Assembly (NCBI GenBank): GCA_038093515.1
Contig: JBBPSI010000415.1
Coordinates: 1-12,743, forward strand
DNA length: 12,743 bases
DNA from: Butyriboletus loyo
Lineage: Eukaryota > Basidiomycota > Agaricomycetes > Boletales > Boletaceae
Direction: 5' to 3'
The position numbers were made by a program, and so were the translations under genes. The notes under the pieces were generated by a model that was not told the origin of the DNA, ran no database searches, and saw only the letters and a list, made by a program, of their open reading frames with translations. The stretch's first letter is position 1. Each line of letters starts with the position of its first letter. Of the stretch, positions 1 to 9,675 are shown one piece after another.

Positions 1-692
1 ATGGCGATTGAGTGTTAAATATGGCGTTTGGGCCGATGTGTTCCGGGCAAACCAGCCTGGCTCCAGGAATGTCCGTGTGTTACACTTGAACCGGATCCGC
101 ATGACAGTGACATTCTCGCGGTAAAAATTCTGGTAAGCTGGGTCAAAATCCCGTAAAGTTTGGCGGTAAACGAATCCCGGGACGCTCAGGACTCGAACAG
201 ACATTTCATGGACACGTTTCACTGTATGATGTTACTGGCAGGTGCCATGTAATTGTTCAGTAGTAGGCGAAAGGTCACACAGTGAAGAGTTCAAACAATA
301 GACTGGATAAAGCCTTATAAAAGGGGATCTATTGTGAATCTGCGCAGGTCAAACGCGTGAGGTTTAGCGACTGAGGTATTGCCAGGGCGACTACCATCAA
401 CGGGTGATCATTAGCAAGCAGAGTCAGCACATGGCCCCCTTCCGGCGAGCTCACAGCATCCGCACGACACTGAACACCCCTGGACCTGTTTACTGTAACT
501 CCAACACACTACCCCGTGGCTCTGCTTTTTTGCTTTTTTGTTACTCCGTTTGACAGAGCCTGGGTCGAAAATAATCGTCTAGATCTAATCAATTCAAGGT
601 GTTGATACAACGACGTATAGTACTTAATTGAATATATGACGACTGCACATACCAACTGAGGGAAGAAATCGACAACCCACCTGAGTAGAACA
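1..692. other. Intergenic region left of the GT90 gene, no supported gene
   Basis: No reading frame here has family features or a convincing splice structure. The right end must contain the 3' untranslated region of the minus-strand GT90 gene, whose stop codon is at 695-693. The stretch 524-541 is T-rich, and AT-rich DNA at about 580-650 could supply polyadenylation signals for that gene. A TATA-like element on the plus strand is listed separately. A gene cut by the left window edge cannot be excluded. Confidence 0.5.
316..323 (+). promoter_or_regulatory. TATA-box-like element with a short downstream ORF
   Basis: TATAAAAG is followed by GGG. It is a good match to a eukaryotic TATA box and would place a start point at roughly 345-355. 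The first downstream ATG with any length is at 431 and opens a 40-codon frame ending with TGA at 551-553, rich in Arg, Ser and Thr at first and hydrophobic at the end. I do not recognise the peptide. The motif may be chance. Confidence 0.2.
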
Positions 693-2910
693 TCACAGTA
701 CAAAACTCATCGCATCTCGATCATCCGCCCAAAGCCTCGCATATTCCAAACACAGTCGATAGACGTACACTGTTCATCAGGTCAGCCCATCTCGAGTCTA
801 CATGACGGGCACGAGATGTGCATAGTTGAAAGACGAACCTTCCATGTCGACCGTCCGCCCGAGGGTATGTTTCCACTGTTTCCCAGCCCGCGCGATCTGT
901 CGCAGCTCCGCATCCCTCTTCTCCTTAACTGCTTCCCAGTCGGCTGTCCTCCGCGCCGTCGCGTTGGCAATATTCATCGTTGACGCCGAAGGCCCAGAGA
1001 AATATGCATGGATGTTGTAAATTTCCGAGTATAACGACGAAAGGGGTATATAATGCAACCTCAAGTAGACACGTGTCAATCTTCGACACGCAAAATGGAA
1101 CACCGATAAAACATACCAGGGTTGTATCCAATCCGAAAAATACTCCTTGTGCATCGTCGACTTGAGAACGACGCTATCCGACGCCATCAACGCCATGAAA
1201 CGTCCCGAATAGGACATCCCGTCCAAATCGATGAGGTATTTGTACGACCAATGTTGACCGAGTGGCACCGAGGCTGCAAAACGATGCAATTTGCGTAGTT
1301 CGGCTTCGCCACCGGGATAGTCGCCAGCGGCGGAGACGAACGCCACGTCCATGATGTCCCCATTCAGGTCTTTGGAGGGGACAGTGGTCGAAATGAAGGT
1401 GTCAGGCCGCAGAGGCGAAGCATGCACGATCGTCACATTGGTAGCGGCACTTTCATGGGCCATGCGGAGGAATCTGAGAGAGGTACAGCTCGTGGTGAGT
1501 CCACTTGTGGGCCTAAGTAAGCCAAGTACCTGTGCCGCTGGTAATTTGGCGTAAACCCCGGCGGGGTGCTACCCCCTCCCGTCGTCGCACCACGCCAAAA
1601 GATGAGATCCCTTTTTTGATCCCAAGGCACTTCCATGTCGTCGATTTCTTTGACCTCCCTGAGCACAAGATCCCATGCGTATGTATACCAGTCGCTCCCT
1701 TGGTGATAGTAGTGACTTGGTATCCTGATGTCTGCAAACCCCTTGGCTTTGGAAGGCGAAAATACAGGATAGAGCACTGGAATCGTTCTCCAATCAGAGA
1801 AAAAAAGTCCCTGTGTGTAGTGAGCCCACGGGTTTTCACAAAAATCGTAATCATCTTCGACGGTCTCGGCAAACGCAAGTGGATCGTCTGAACTTCGTGA
1901 TTGTCCCAACAGTGCATTTGCTTTCTGAACTTTTGGGTCACGATATGAACTGTAGAGTTGCCGCGCCGGCGTTCGAGGAGGACACGTGCGTCGGTATGTC
2001 TCCCATACGCTGCCCTGACCCTGCCAGTCGGGCGTAAAGTCACCTATCATAGTCGCCACACCGCCTGCATAGGTCGCGTAATGAGTGGACCAAACGCAAA
2101 GCGACGAGTGCATACCAGAAGAGTCTTGTAGCGTGAGATTGGGAAATTGCAGATGCTCCCAAGGGACGAGCACCCGACCTTCTGCTTTCGTGTTGATCGG
2201 CAGATCCATGTTGGGTAGCTACAAACAGAATCAGCATCGCAGCCAGAGTGACGCTTAAGGCTTGCATGCACCTTGTCTTGAAACTTTTCGAGCAGAGTAC
2301 GGAGCCCCAGGGATCGGTGGCCACGCTCTTGATCTACGTAGGCCTTTTGGATGGGGACATTAAACACCTTACCGTTCTCAACGCGCACGAGATCGATGGA
2401 AGGCAAGTGCCCCATCTGTCGATACCCTTAAAGGAGATCAACTCGAGCAGAATCAATCAATCTTACCTGATACGCTCTCCGACGCAACTCTTCGCCGGTT
2501 AATTTCCAAAATGGCGCAAGGTCCTCAACGACGGCGTCAAACTCGTCCACGAGCTTGAAACCATTTTCCTTTGCAAACTCCCACCAGTGGTCGAATCCCC
2601 GGGGTGGATCCCGACCGTAGCGGCGTTTGTATTCAGCAATGGCCTCGGGGAGTGTCTTGCTCTGTTTCGCAAGATGCTCCGTAAATGCAGCTTTGGCATC
2701 AATCATGAGGGTGGTGATTGGGTGCTCGGTGATCGTGCCAGTGTCCCGCGCGAACGGGAGCCAGTTGGACGAGAGCCAGCTTTTTCGTCCGGAGGTTGTT
2801 TGGTTGGCAGTTTTGCGGTCATGTCTAGCCCCAAAGAGACCTGCCAGCATGAACAACAGAAATACGCCCGTAACATACGACCATCCGCGCCGTTGGTCAA
2901 CGGACCGCAT
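693..2910 (-). CDS. CAP10-like glycosyltransferase family 90 protein, six exons
   Basis: Predicted 643-residue type II membrane protein. Exons on the minus strand: 2910-2467, 2415-2272, 2218-1530, 1473-1117, 1059-839 and 769-693. The five introns are 51, 53, 56, 57 and 69 nt, all GT..AG, and the summed CDS is 1932 nt and in frame. Residues 11-28 are a hydrophobic anchor after a short basic N-terminus, then a luminal stem. The GT90 core is clear: DLIFWRGATTGGG at about 400-412, QRHRF across the exon 3/4 junction, KYLIDLDG at about 504-511, SGRF at 515-518, VVLKST near 527, then WIQPW joined by splicing to LHYIPL. The C-terminus contains RIA-type DAELRQIARAG and VYVYRLCLEYARL, usual for the family. 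Known family members include Cryptococcus Cap10 and xylosyl- or glucosyltransferases of the Golgi/ER that use nucleotide sugars. The substrate here is not predictable. The gene is divergent from the AMSH gene. Confidence 0.9.
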
Positions 2911-3041
2911 CTACAAGCCTGCGTTAGTTGATGGAGAGTGATCAAGTTTGAGTTGTGACAGATGCCGGAAAAGGCAACCCATTGAAGTCGGACTTGGGTA
3001 GTGAGGTGAGCTGGCGCTCAGCGGCTCTACTCACAAGTGCC
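2911..3041. promoter_or_regulatory. Shared divergent promoter region between GT90 and AMSH genes
   Basis: Only 131 bp separate the GT90 start codon (2910, minus) from the chosen AMSH start (3042, plus). Both 5' untranslated regions and core promoters must therefore lie within or overlap this interval or the coding starts. I see no TATA box. An in-frame upstream ATG at 2955 would add 29 residues to the AMSH protein, but it lies only 44 bp from the GT90 start and its product shows no family similarity, so I prefer 3042. Confidence 0.6.
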
Positions 3042-5628
3042 ATGACCTCTTCCTACGCTCGCTTGTCGCCGCAGCCCTCCTCGTCCCCGCGTAGACCCTT
3101 TTGTATTGCTGAACTCGCAGATCGCGCTACACACAATTTGTGGGACCCTTCAAAGGGTTTGAAACAGTGGCTCAAGGCCGCCGATGGCTTCCGCAAGGCT
3201 GGCAGAGCCTACCATGAAGCAGGTGACCCCGAGGCCGCCTTTGTCGAATTCGCCAAGGCTGCTACTATCATTCTCGAGAAACTCCCTTCTCATAAGGAGT
3301 ATTTCACACTTCTAACTGCAGCGCAACGCCATAATCTCGGTCTCGTGAGTCCGCAGCACACCTATCCGGTCCTTTTTTTTCCTTTCGTTTCGCGATCCGA
3401 TGGATGGACGTCGTTCTCGTGCGCGATAAACGCCTTGGTATCTCGTGCGCTCGTATCGTTGCATCATGTCCTCACACGTTTTCGTGAATTGGCGCTAATG
3501 TGTTTGCGTCACAGAACGGTCAAGACATCCTCGTCCATCTCGGTGATATAAAACCCATCCTTGTCGACCGCTATGAACGTTGGGCGATACAACACCCCGA
3601 AGAAGCAGCCGCTGTGCGTGCAGCGCTGGATGCCGGTGTGAGAATGCAAGTCGATTCCAGACCCAATCGGTATCCCGACCATGACGAATCAGGTTGGCAG
3701 GCTCACGAGGCTGCGCGACGGGAGGCACAACTGAGACGGGAGGATGCGAGACGCGCGAGCGACACACTTTACAAGGCGGTCGAGCAAAAGATGGCTGGTC
3801 AACATTGTAGTCCCCAGATCGACACCGCGCCGAGCAGAAAGAAAGAAGACACATTTTCAGCTGCAAGACGTACGAGGAATTTATCTCAAGAGCCGTCCCT
3901 CATTAGACGGGAAAGGTCGGATAGATCCGGCTCGGAACCCGTCACCCCTGTCAGTGGCGAAGAACGGGAAAGGCGGCGAGAGCGCGAGCGTGACGACACC
4001 AGGCATTACCAGGAAGAGGCCAAGCGACGTGAAGAAGAGGAACCGAGTCGAAGACGGAATAGGGAGCAAGAAGGCATTCTAAAGCGTCAGCAAGAAGCAG
4101 AAACTGCGTCTCGCGCAGCTCGCCGCAGCGTCATCCTTTCACCTACATATGCGCATGCGCCATCCACTCACACATATCAGCATGCTCAACCTTCACCAAG
4201 GAACGGAGAACCAGTCTACGAAGACGTCCTTCCGCCCTCCATGCCATTAGAAAGTCCGACAAGGTGAGCCTCATCATGGCTTCTGTCTTCATATCCGCCC
4301 TCATCCTGACTGTATCAGACATCAGACGCCATCTGTGAAAGGGTACGTAGTCTGGTTTCGTCTGGGGCTACACATTACCCACCCTCTCTTCCATTCCAGT
4401 CCCTCATACCAGATACCAATCACAACCACATCACCCGCACCGCCAGACGGGCACATTCGATACCCACAGCTCATGTCCCACCACCAACTCTCACAGGGTT
4501 ACACCCCCTCTCTGCAATCCATGTTCAGTTATCCCACCCTCAAACCTTCTGAAGTGGGGCCTTCTTCCCTTCTGTTCATCCCAGACGCATCTAAGACGCC
4601 GTCTATCCACGTTTTCCCCGCCGATACGCTCCCTCGTCCTTCTGCACCCGTTCCAGTCCCCCAGCTCGCACCATCTAATAATCAATACACCGCGGCCTTC
4701 TCAACCCTTTCTCGAAAGCAAGGTCCACCGCCGCTACCTGCACCACCGCTTCACGCCGATGGCGAACGCTTCCGCACGGCCTCCCAAGAGTCTGCCCGCA
4801 TCATCCGGGAGCGTGCGAGCGAAGACCACGCTCCAGAACTCAAGGCCGTATCCCTTCCACGCGACTGTCTCCCACGTTTCCTCTCCATCGCCGCGCTCAA
4901 TACCTCGCGAAACCGCGAAACCTGTGGGTTGTTGTTGGGAAAGGACCAAAAAGGCAAGTACGTCGTGACGACGTTGTTGATTCCCAGACAGCATTCGACG
5001 AGCGATACTTGTACAATGGATGAAGAGGAATTGGTGATGCAGTTTACAGAGGAGCGGTCGCTGATCACGCTTGGATGGGTGAGTCGAGGGTTTATAGAAA
5101 ACGATTGTGGTTACACTAAAGATCCTGCCATGATTATTAGATCCACACGCACCCGTCGCAGTCATGTGAGTATCTAACGGGTCACCTTTGGATGTCCACT
5201 TCTCACCGTGCCATTGTTCCGTGCCCTTGTATGTATGTGCGTACATATACAGGTTTCATGTCCTCGGTCGACTTGCACACCCACTCGGGTTTCCAACGTA
5301 TGCTCCCTGAATCCTTTGCCGTTGTATGTGCACCCAAATTCACGCCCAAGTACGTTCCCTGCCCATCTTCGTATGTCATTTGAGCATCTACAGTTCTCTC
5401 AGCTTTGGGATCTTTCGTCTAACGGATCCACCCGGTATCCAAACGATTCTGGGTTGTCACGCCAAGGAAGCGTTTCATCCGCATACCGATCTTCCTATTT
5501 ATACCGTGCGTCTATTTATTCTCCGTCATATCCCGATTTGGCACTCATGCATACGAATCGTAAAGGATGCAGACAAGGGACACGTACAGATGAAGGATAT
5601 GCCGCTCGAGATTGTGGATTTGCGGTAA
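3042..5628 (+). CDS. AMSH/STAMBP-like JAMM deubiquitinase, eight exons
   Basis: Predicted 680-residue zinc metalloprotease that cleaves Lys63-linked ubiquitin chains on endosomal cargo (family knowledge: AMSH, fission yeast Sst2). Exons: 3042-3344, 3515-4263, 4319-4342, 4400-5078, 5141-5165, 5253-5349, 5403-5505, 5566-5628. All introns are GT..AG and the 2043-nt CDS is in frame. Residues about 20-135 form the helical USP8-dimerisation/MIT-like domain ([50 protein letters not shown]). Residues about 165-305 are Arg/Glu/Gln-rich and probably coiled coil; about 310-510 is a Pro/Ser-rich linker. The JAMM core has Glu532 (ETCGLLLG), His587 and His589 (GWIHTHPSQ), Ser597 and Asp600; Glu-His spacing is 55 and His-Asp is 13. 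The AMSH-specific second zinc site is present: DLHTH at 600-604, Cys644, His651 and His653 (FHPH). It ends in LEIVDLR, as expected. Exons 3 (24 nt) and 5 (25 nt) are micro-exons. Confidence 0.92.
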
Positions 5629-5816
5629 TCACCTCACCACTCTGTCCTCCGTCCTTTTTTCCTCCCCCTCCTGGGGTTTTCTTTTTTTCTTCCATCCCGT
5701 CTTGTCATACATCATTGATCCATTCAATATTGTCCTACCTACACATCTTCTCGACATGTCTTGTCCACCCACCCTCCCTCCGCGCCACCCCATGTCTCTC
5801 CTGATCCGCACTACAG

Positions 5817-6158
5817 ACGTTTTTCATATGTATCGCAAGGCAAGTAATCATTGGCATGGCACGTTCAATTTTATTTTTATAATTGTGTGTCGGTGGGTGA
5901 ACATGCGACGAGGTGGAGTATGAAAAACGAGATGAAGCCCCAACGGTGCAGTCGGTCCTCCGTCCATTCTGCTTGGTCACGACAATCAGAAGGACCTCGG
6001 AGTCAAGTAGGCTCACATGCCCAGTTCGATCAGCGTCCCAAAGATCACTCCGCAGCCGAGATCAAGCTGAGTTGGAGTTTGCCCAGTTGTTTGATGGGGA
6101 GTCCAACTCTGTCGAGCGGAGCATGAACTTCTCGGCACCAACGACATGCATACTGTGA
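5817..6158 (+). other. Unidentified coding-like segment, two exons, possible gene relic
   Basis: I do not recognise this protein. The frame 5913-6158 gives 81 codons with coding-like composition (VEYEKRDEAPTVQSVLRPF, then SQRSLRSRDQAELEFAQLFD). It joins in frame to a 23-nt stretch 5817-5839 that encodes VFHMYRK and is preceded by a CTACAG acceptor. The intron would be 5840-5912 with a GCAAGT donor (GC-AG type, the known minor class) and an AG acceptor. A start at ATG 5828 would give a short protein of about 85 residues. Alternatively it is the remnant of a larger gene, since the sequence starts and stops abruptly. It lies 189 bp after the AMSH stop. Splicing is inference. Confidence 0.3.
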
Positions 6159-6529
6159 TGAGTGAGTCGACTGCACCGCAAGGGATAGTATAGCGCAGGC
6201 AAGATGATGTGCGTGCGCGTCAGCTCGGCCACGGTACGATTGGGCATTCGACGAGTCAGTACGTGAGTCGTCGAGGAAAGCGTGGGTGAACAAGCAGAGC
6301 GAGTCACCCTTGCGCCTTCATGGTGTGGCCGGCCACGATACGTCGCTCAGAACGCAGAATATGAAAGGTTGAAACCTGAAGCTGAAGCTGGAGTCACAGC
6401 TGGCCTGGCACAAGTCTTTGCTTTGAAAACAACGCACTGGAGTACCGAAGAGAACACCAACTTGAAGCGTAGACCGAATAAGACAAGCGAGAAGGCGAGG
6501 TTCGACTTCATCGTTGGGCAGTGGCCCTG
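6159..6529. other. Intergenic stretch, no supported gene
   Basis: Nothing in either strand shows a family motif. On the minus strand a short frame beginning near 6508 starts MKSNLAFSLVLFGL, which resembles a signal peptide, but it quickly meets low-complexity sequence and a stop, and no exon continues it. The stretch lies just left of the duplicated block. Confidence 0.4.
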
Positions 6530-6820
6530 AAAAATCTTGTAAAAGATGGTACGACAAGGACAGTCCGTCCTGTTTTCGATTGTTTTCGGCGTCATCAAAA
6601 CCCGCAAGCTACATGAATGGATTATTTCGACCGCATCCATCGTTCGGACATGCGGTTTTACCCACTCACAACTCCTCCAAGGTGAGTGCATATGTCTGAT
6701 GTGAACCTTCATCCACGTGTCCACCGAGATTGCTCCAGGGATGAGGAAGGTATTGCAGCCAGTCCTCCAACTTTGGGGCATCATATTTATATTTCGTGGA
6801 GATGATCCAAGACCTCTCTC

Positions 6821-7260
6821 TCCTGAAAATGCTGTTCTGCCGCTTGCAGGGCATAGGGTGGGCGCTGTAGTGCGAGCGAGAAGAAGTGCATCAGTTGTTG
6901 CAGGGAGTATTCATATCTAGCAAGTTCGTCAGTGTCAATCGGCGCGGCTTGTAGAAGCGTACTGATTACAAGTGGCGCAAATGTCCGCCAGCTGGAACCA
7001 GTCTTCGACATCGGTGTAGAAGGTGTCGAGGCACTGCAAGGGTGTGAGGTAGTCGATCTTGGCTACTCGTCGGTCCATCGAAATATTGCGCTTTGTATTT
7101 GCCTTGGAAGGAAAAAGTATGAGAACGAGATCAGACTGGTAAAATCCGCCTCCAACAGCTCGGCATAGTATCTGAGAACAGTCTCTGGCGTTTCGATGCA
7201 GATGCCTATGACGAAGTCTGCCCGTGGCGAACCTGGCGGGTGTCTAAAGGCATTCGAGCC
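6821..7260 (-). pseudogene. EMC2-like (ER membrane complex subunit 2) gene relic, copy 1
   Basis: Read on the minus strand, pieces match the middle of EMC2, a TPR protein of the ER membrane insertase complex. PPGSPRADFVIGI, then TPETVLRYYAELLEAD, correspond to the EMC2 segment with FPGSHRV and the following TPR. After a frame change, RRVAKIDYLTPLQCLDTFY, DVEDWFQLADICATCNQY and SLQQLMHFFSLALQ, then YALQAAE, follow the order expected for EMC2 (the human protein has LNEYLEQFVGD, AWHELAELYI). The last two pieces join through a plausible 46-nt GT..AG intron at 6962-6917. The N-terminal third and the C-terminal part are missing, frames are broken and stops interrupt it, so it is called a relic. Compared with copy 2 it lacks 12 nt before TPETV. 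Identification rests on motif order from memory. Confidence 0.6.
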
Positions 7261-7262
7261 CC

Positions 7263-7708
7263 AGCGGGATGCATGTGTATGTCTACGATAGCAGCGAGCT
7301 TCAGCCGACCCGGAAGTCATAAAAATGAATAGGAATGTGATGTGGTTCGAGCTCGGGCAGTGCATACATTCATCTCCTATCTCAGGATACGCGCGTGTTT
7401 TGTGCGCTGCATATCGCGAGTGGGTCTAATGCGATTTGTACGCTCGTCGTGCACAGAGTCCAGAGATGAGCACTCGCAAGTCCGGGCAGTCCCAAAGCAA
7501 GACTGCCCTCTGTAGTGAGTAAAGGTTTCGCCGTCACCTAGCGGGAATCCGAGTAAGAACAAACGCCAAAGACACGAGGCGCCTAGGACCCATATCGAGA
7601 ATAAGGAAATATATGTTTACGAACTGACCTTGCGCACCACGACTACATAAACCGAAACACATCGTTCTTTCACCCTTCGAACCCCACAACCGTATAGCAT
7701 TGGTGAAG
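7263..7708 (+). promoter_or_regulatory. Spacer and probable promoter of the WD40 gene
   Basis: This stretch lies between the EMC2 relic and the WD40 start codon and is duplicated at about 12065-12542. It contains no gene I can support. The part nearest the WD40 ATG (7566-7708) is the better conserved and includes a CTACATAAA stretch near 7645 that could act as a weak TATA-like element, followed by a pyrimidine-rich CTTTCACCC segment. Conservation of this part with the gene head fits a promoter duplicated with its gene; the function is inference. Confidence 0.4.
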
Positions 7709-9675
7709 ATGTCCTCGACGAAAACCGGTGGGTGGCAGCTCCGAGGAATGATTGGGCAATGCTGACAATTCAATAAGACCCAACAATAGTACTCAACACC
7801 GGCGCTAGCACTGTATATGCTGTCACTTTCCACCCTGACAGTATGCATCTTTTGAGTGGGAATAGCGACGGGATTCGACGATGGCGACTTGAAGATGGCC
7901 AAGATGGGGGAGAGCAAATGGGACAGGACTCGTACGCCATTTCTGTGTCAAGGGATTGGTTAGTATGTGGGACCAAAAGGGGCGCAAGCGTGTGGGATGT
8001 GGAGATGCATGAAAAAGTCGTCAACGTGGAAGAGGGAAGTTATGTGTGGGCAGTCGATGTCTCTCCAGATGCGACCAGGTTTGCCACTGGGACCAACGCT
8101 AAAACAGCAAGCATTTGGAGCATAACGACTGGCAAGAGACTCGTAGGCCCACTCGAGCACGAGAATGATGTCACTGGAATTCGGTTCTCCCCCAATGGCG
8201 AGCTCATCGCCACTGCTTGCTACAAGGGCTCCATCCGTGTTATCGACAGTCGTACTGGTGATGGGCTCATCACCATCGACACTGTCTCACCTTCACTCGC
8301 CGCAATTACCCCGCTTGCATGGTCGAATGATGGTCAGTATATTTTTGCTGCATCAAATGCCAAGAAGATCAAGTCTTTTGCTGTGTCCACGGGGTCCCAG
8401 CTCGCCGAGTCGGCGATTCTCAGCCATGATGTCTACGCTCTAGCCAGCAACGGCAAATTTATTGCTACCTCCGCAAACCGTTTCATCTCATTCCTGGACA
8501 CAACGACACTCTCCCTGCCATCGAGGATAGTGAAGACATACGCTCGATTGCCATATCCTCGAATGGTCAGTATCTGGCGACTGGACTAGAGGACGGAAAA
8601 ATCGCTGTGCATGACCTCGCCCATATTCTCCCAGACACCTATGTAAGCAATTGTTCCTTCTCGATGTCGAATAAGCCAATCCCTTTTCCCACACTGATTC
8701 CCTCACTGACATACACCAGAAAGAACATGGGGAATTGAGTGATCTCCTCGAGGTATCCATCCGTTGTTCCCCCCCGCAAAGCGAGTGCTCACAATTGCAT
8801 AGAGCGAGGTGCCATCCGGCGCACCTGCCCCTCAATTCGACTATGATGCGGTTGGTGATCGCTGCATTCTTCTGTTCTCTCTGTGTTAACGCAGCTGAAG
8901 CCACTGTCCCCGGTACCATCCGCTCATTCTCGTGAGCATGAGGCACCACAATTATCAGCCAAATCATCTCAGGGGCTTCAAAGGTTTAAAAAGTGGCTAT
9001 GGACAAGCATCAGGAACAATGGCAAGGACTCGGCTTTGCACGAGTTTAATCGACGTCCTGGAAAGTCGCGTCGGCCTGTCAATCATCGGTCCCCATCCCA
9101 CTCACTAGCAACAGTAGATGTCACAAATGCGGGACCTTCGAGGACGGCCGCAGGTCGACCCGACAAAGCGAGCGTTCTGCATTTTGGATGTAGTGTATCT
9201 AACATATCATCTTAGCGGTCGGTCGCAAAAACTGTCCGAAGACCAAGGAAACCAAAGGTTTGTTGCTCCTCGAGCTTGTATGCAGCAACTCATTATGTTC
9301 TACAGCCCAAATCTCCTGCCAAGGTTGCTGATCCAGGCGATCGGCGTAAAAATGCTTCTGGTAGTGGACAAGGCTCCGCAGATCCAAAAGAAGCAGGCCC
9401 GGTGTGTTTTCTGGTCATTGTATCATCTCATGATGGCTCATTTCCTATTAGGCGCATCAAGTAGATGATGCACCTCATCCCTCTGAGGGAGTTCATGTCA
9501 TGGTGCGCGACTTTCCTCAAGCTTACATTATTACGCTCACACGTAGATCAGCATCACCGAGAATCAGGAAAAGCTACCCTTTCGATCACACTTCCCGCGT
9601 GGATGTTGTGTTTTCGCTCGGGTACAGAAGATGGGACACACTGATCCAGGTGATGCGATGCAATATGACATGTAG
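7709..9675 (+). CDS. Seven-blade WD40 repeat protein, nine exons, one frameshift
   Basis: Stand-alone beta-propeller protein of unknown partner. Exons: 7709-7727, 7790-8642, 8720-8752, 8803-8850, 8895-9173, 9216-9257, 9306-9401, 9452-9502, 9547-9675. Introns are 42-77 nt; several have branch-like CTGAC or CTAAC near the acceptor. Without intron 1 the frame stops at once. Seven blades are visible, with anchors VYAVTFHPDS, SYAISVSRD, VWAVDVSPDATRFATG, VTGIRFSPNGELIATA, ITPLAWSNDGQYIFAAS, VYALASNGKFIAT and IRSIAISSNGQYLATG. Near 8511-8517 the frame breaks; one extra C in the CCC run would restore it, and the total then becomes 1551 nt (516 residues). Without it the protein stops at 8589 and loses blade 7. 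Residues after about 291 form a Ser/Pro/Arg/Lys-rich disordered tail. The tail exons are all phase 0, but their boundaries and the 9673 stop are less certain than the propeller. Blade 2 looks two residues short. The gene is either a decaying copy or carries a sequencing error. Confidence 0.75.

Larger units (their letters stand above)
6530..7909. repeat. Direct duplication, copy 1 (EMC2 relic plus WD40 gene head)
   Basis: This block matches 11204-12743 in the same orientation. Anchors include GTACGACAAGGA (6549 versus 11223), ATCCACGTGTCCACCG (near 6711 versus 11511) and a 127-nt identical run 7695-7821 versus 12529-12655. The offset grows from 4674 at the left to 4834 at the right, so copy 2 carries about 160 nt of net extra sequence. 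By eye, similarity is patchy at the left and high from about 7560 onward. The block holds an EMC2-like relic on the minus strand and the 5' part of a WD40 gene on the plus strand. The right edge is set only by the window end of copy 2; the true duplication may include the whole WD40 gene. I see no terminal inverted repeats or target-site duplications. Confidence 0.85.

Noticed and set aside
1532..1891. 119-codon plus-strand frame inside the GT90 gene
   Set aside because: Antisense to exon 3 of the GT90 gene, which has strong family motifs; no independent evidence.
4734..5246. 170-codon minus-strand frame inside the AMSH gene
   Set aside because: Antisense to exons 4-5 of the AMSH gene; it spans introns and has no domain signal.
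6318..6784. Signal-peptide-like start MKSNLAFSLVLFGL on the minus strand
   Set aside because: The hydrophobic run is short, followed by stops, and lies within the edge of the repeat with no continuing exon.
6932..7168. Plus-strand open frame conserved in both copies (also 11726-11953)
   Set aside because: It is the antisense shadow of the EMC2-like relic. Openness in both copies follows from their high nucleotide similarity, and the minus-strand translation has the family motifs.
7709..9675. NLR or HET-type recognition protein
   Set aside because: There is no NACHT or NB-ARC motif and no HET domain upstream of the propeller. The upstream sequence is a promoter and an unrelated relic, so only a stand-alone WD40 protein is supported.
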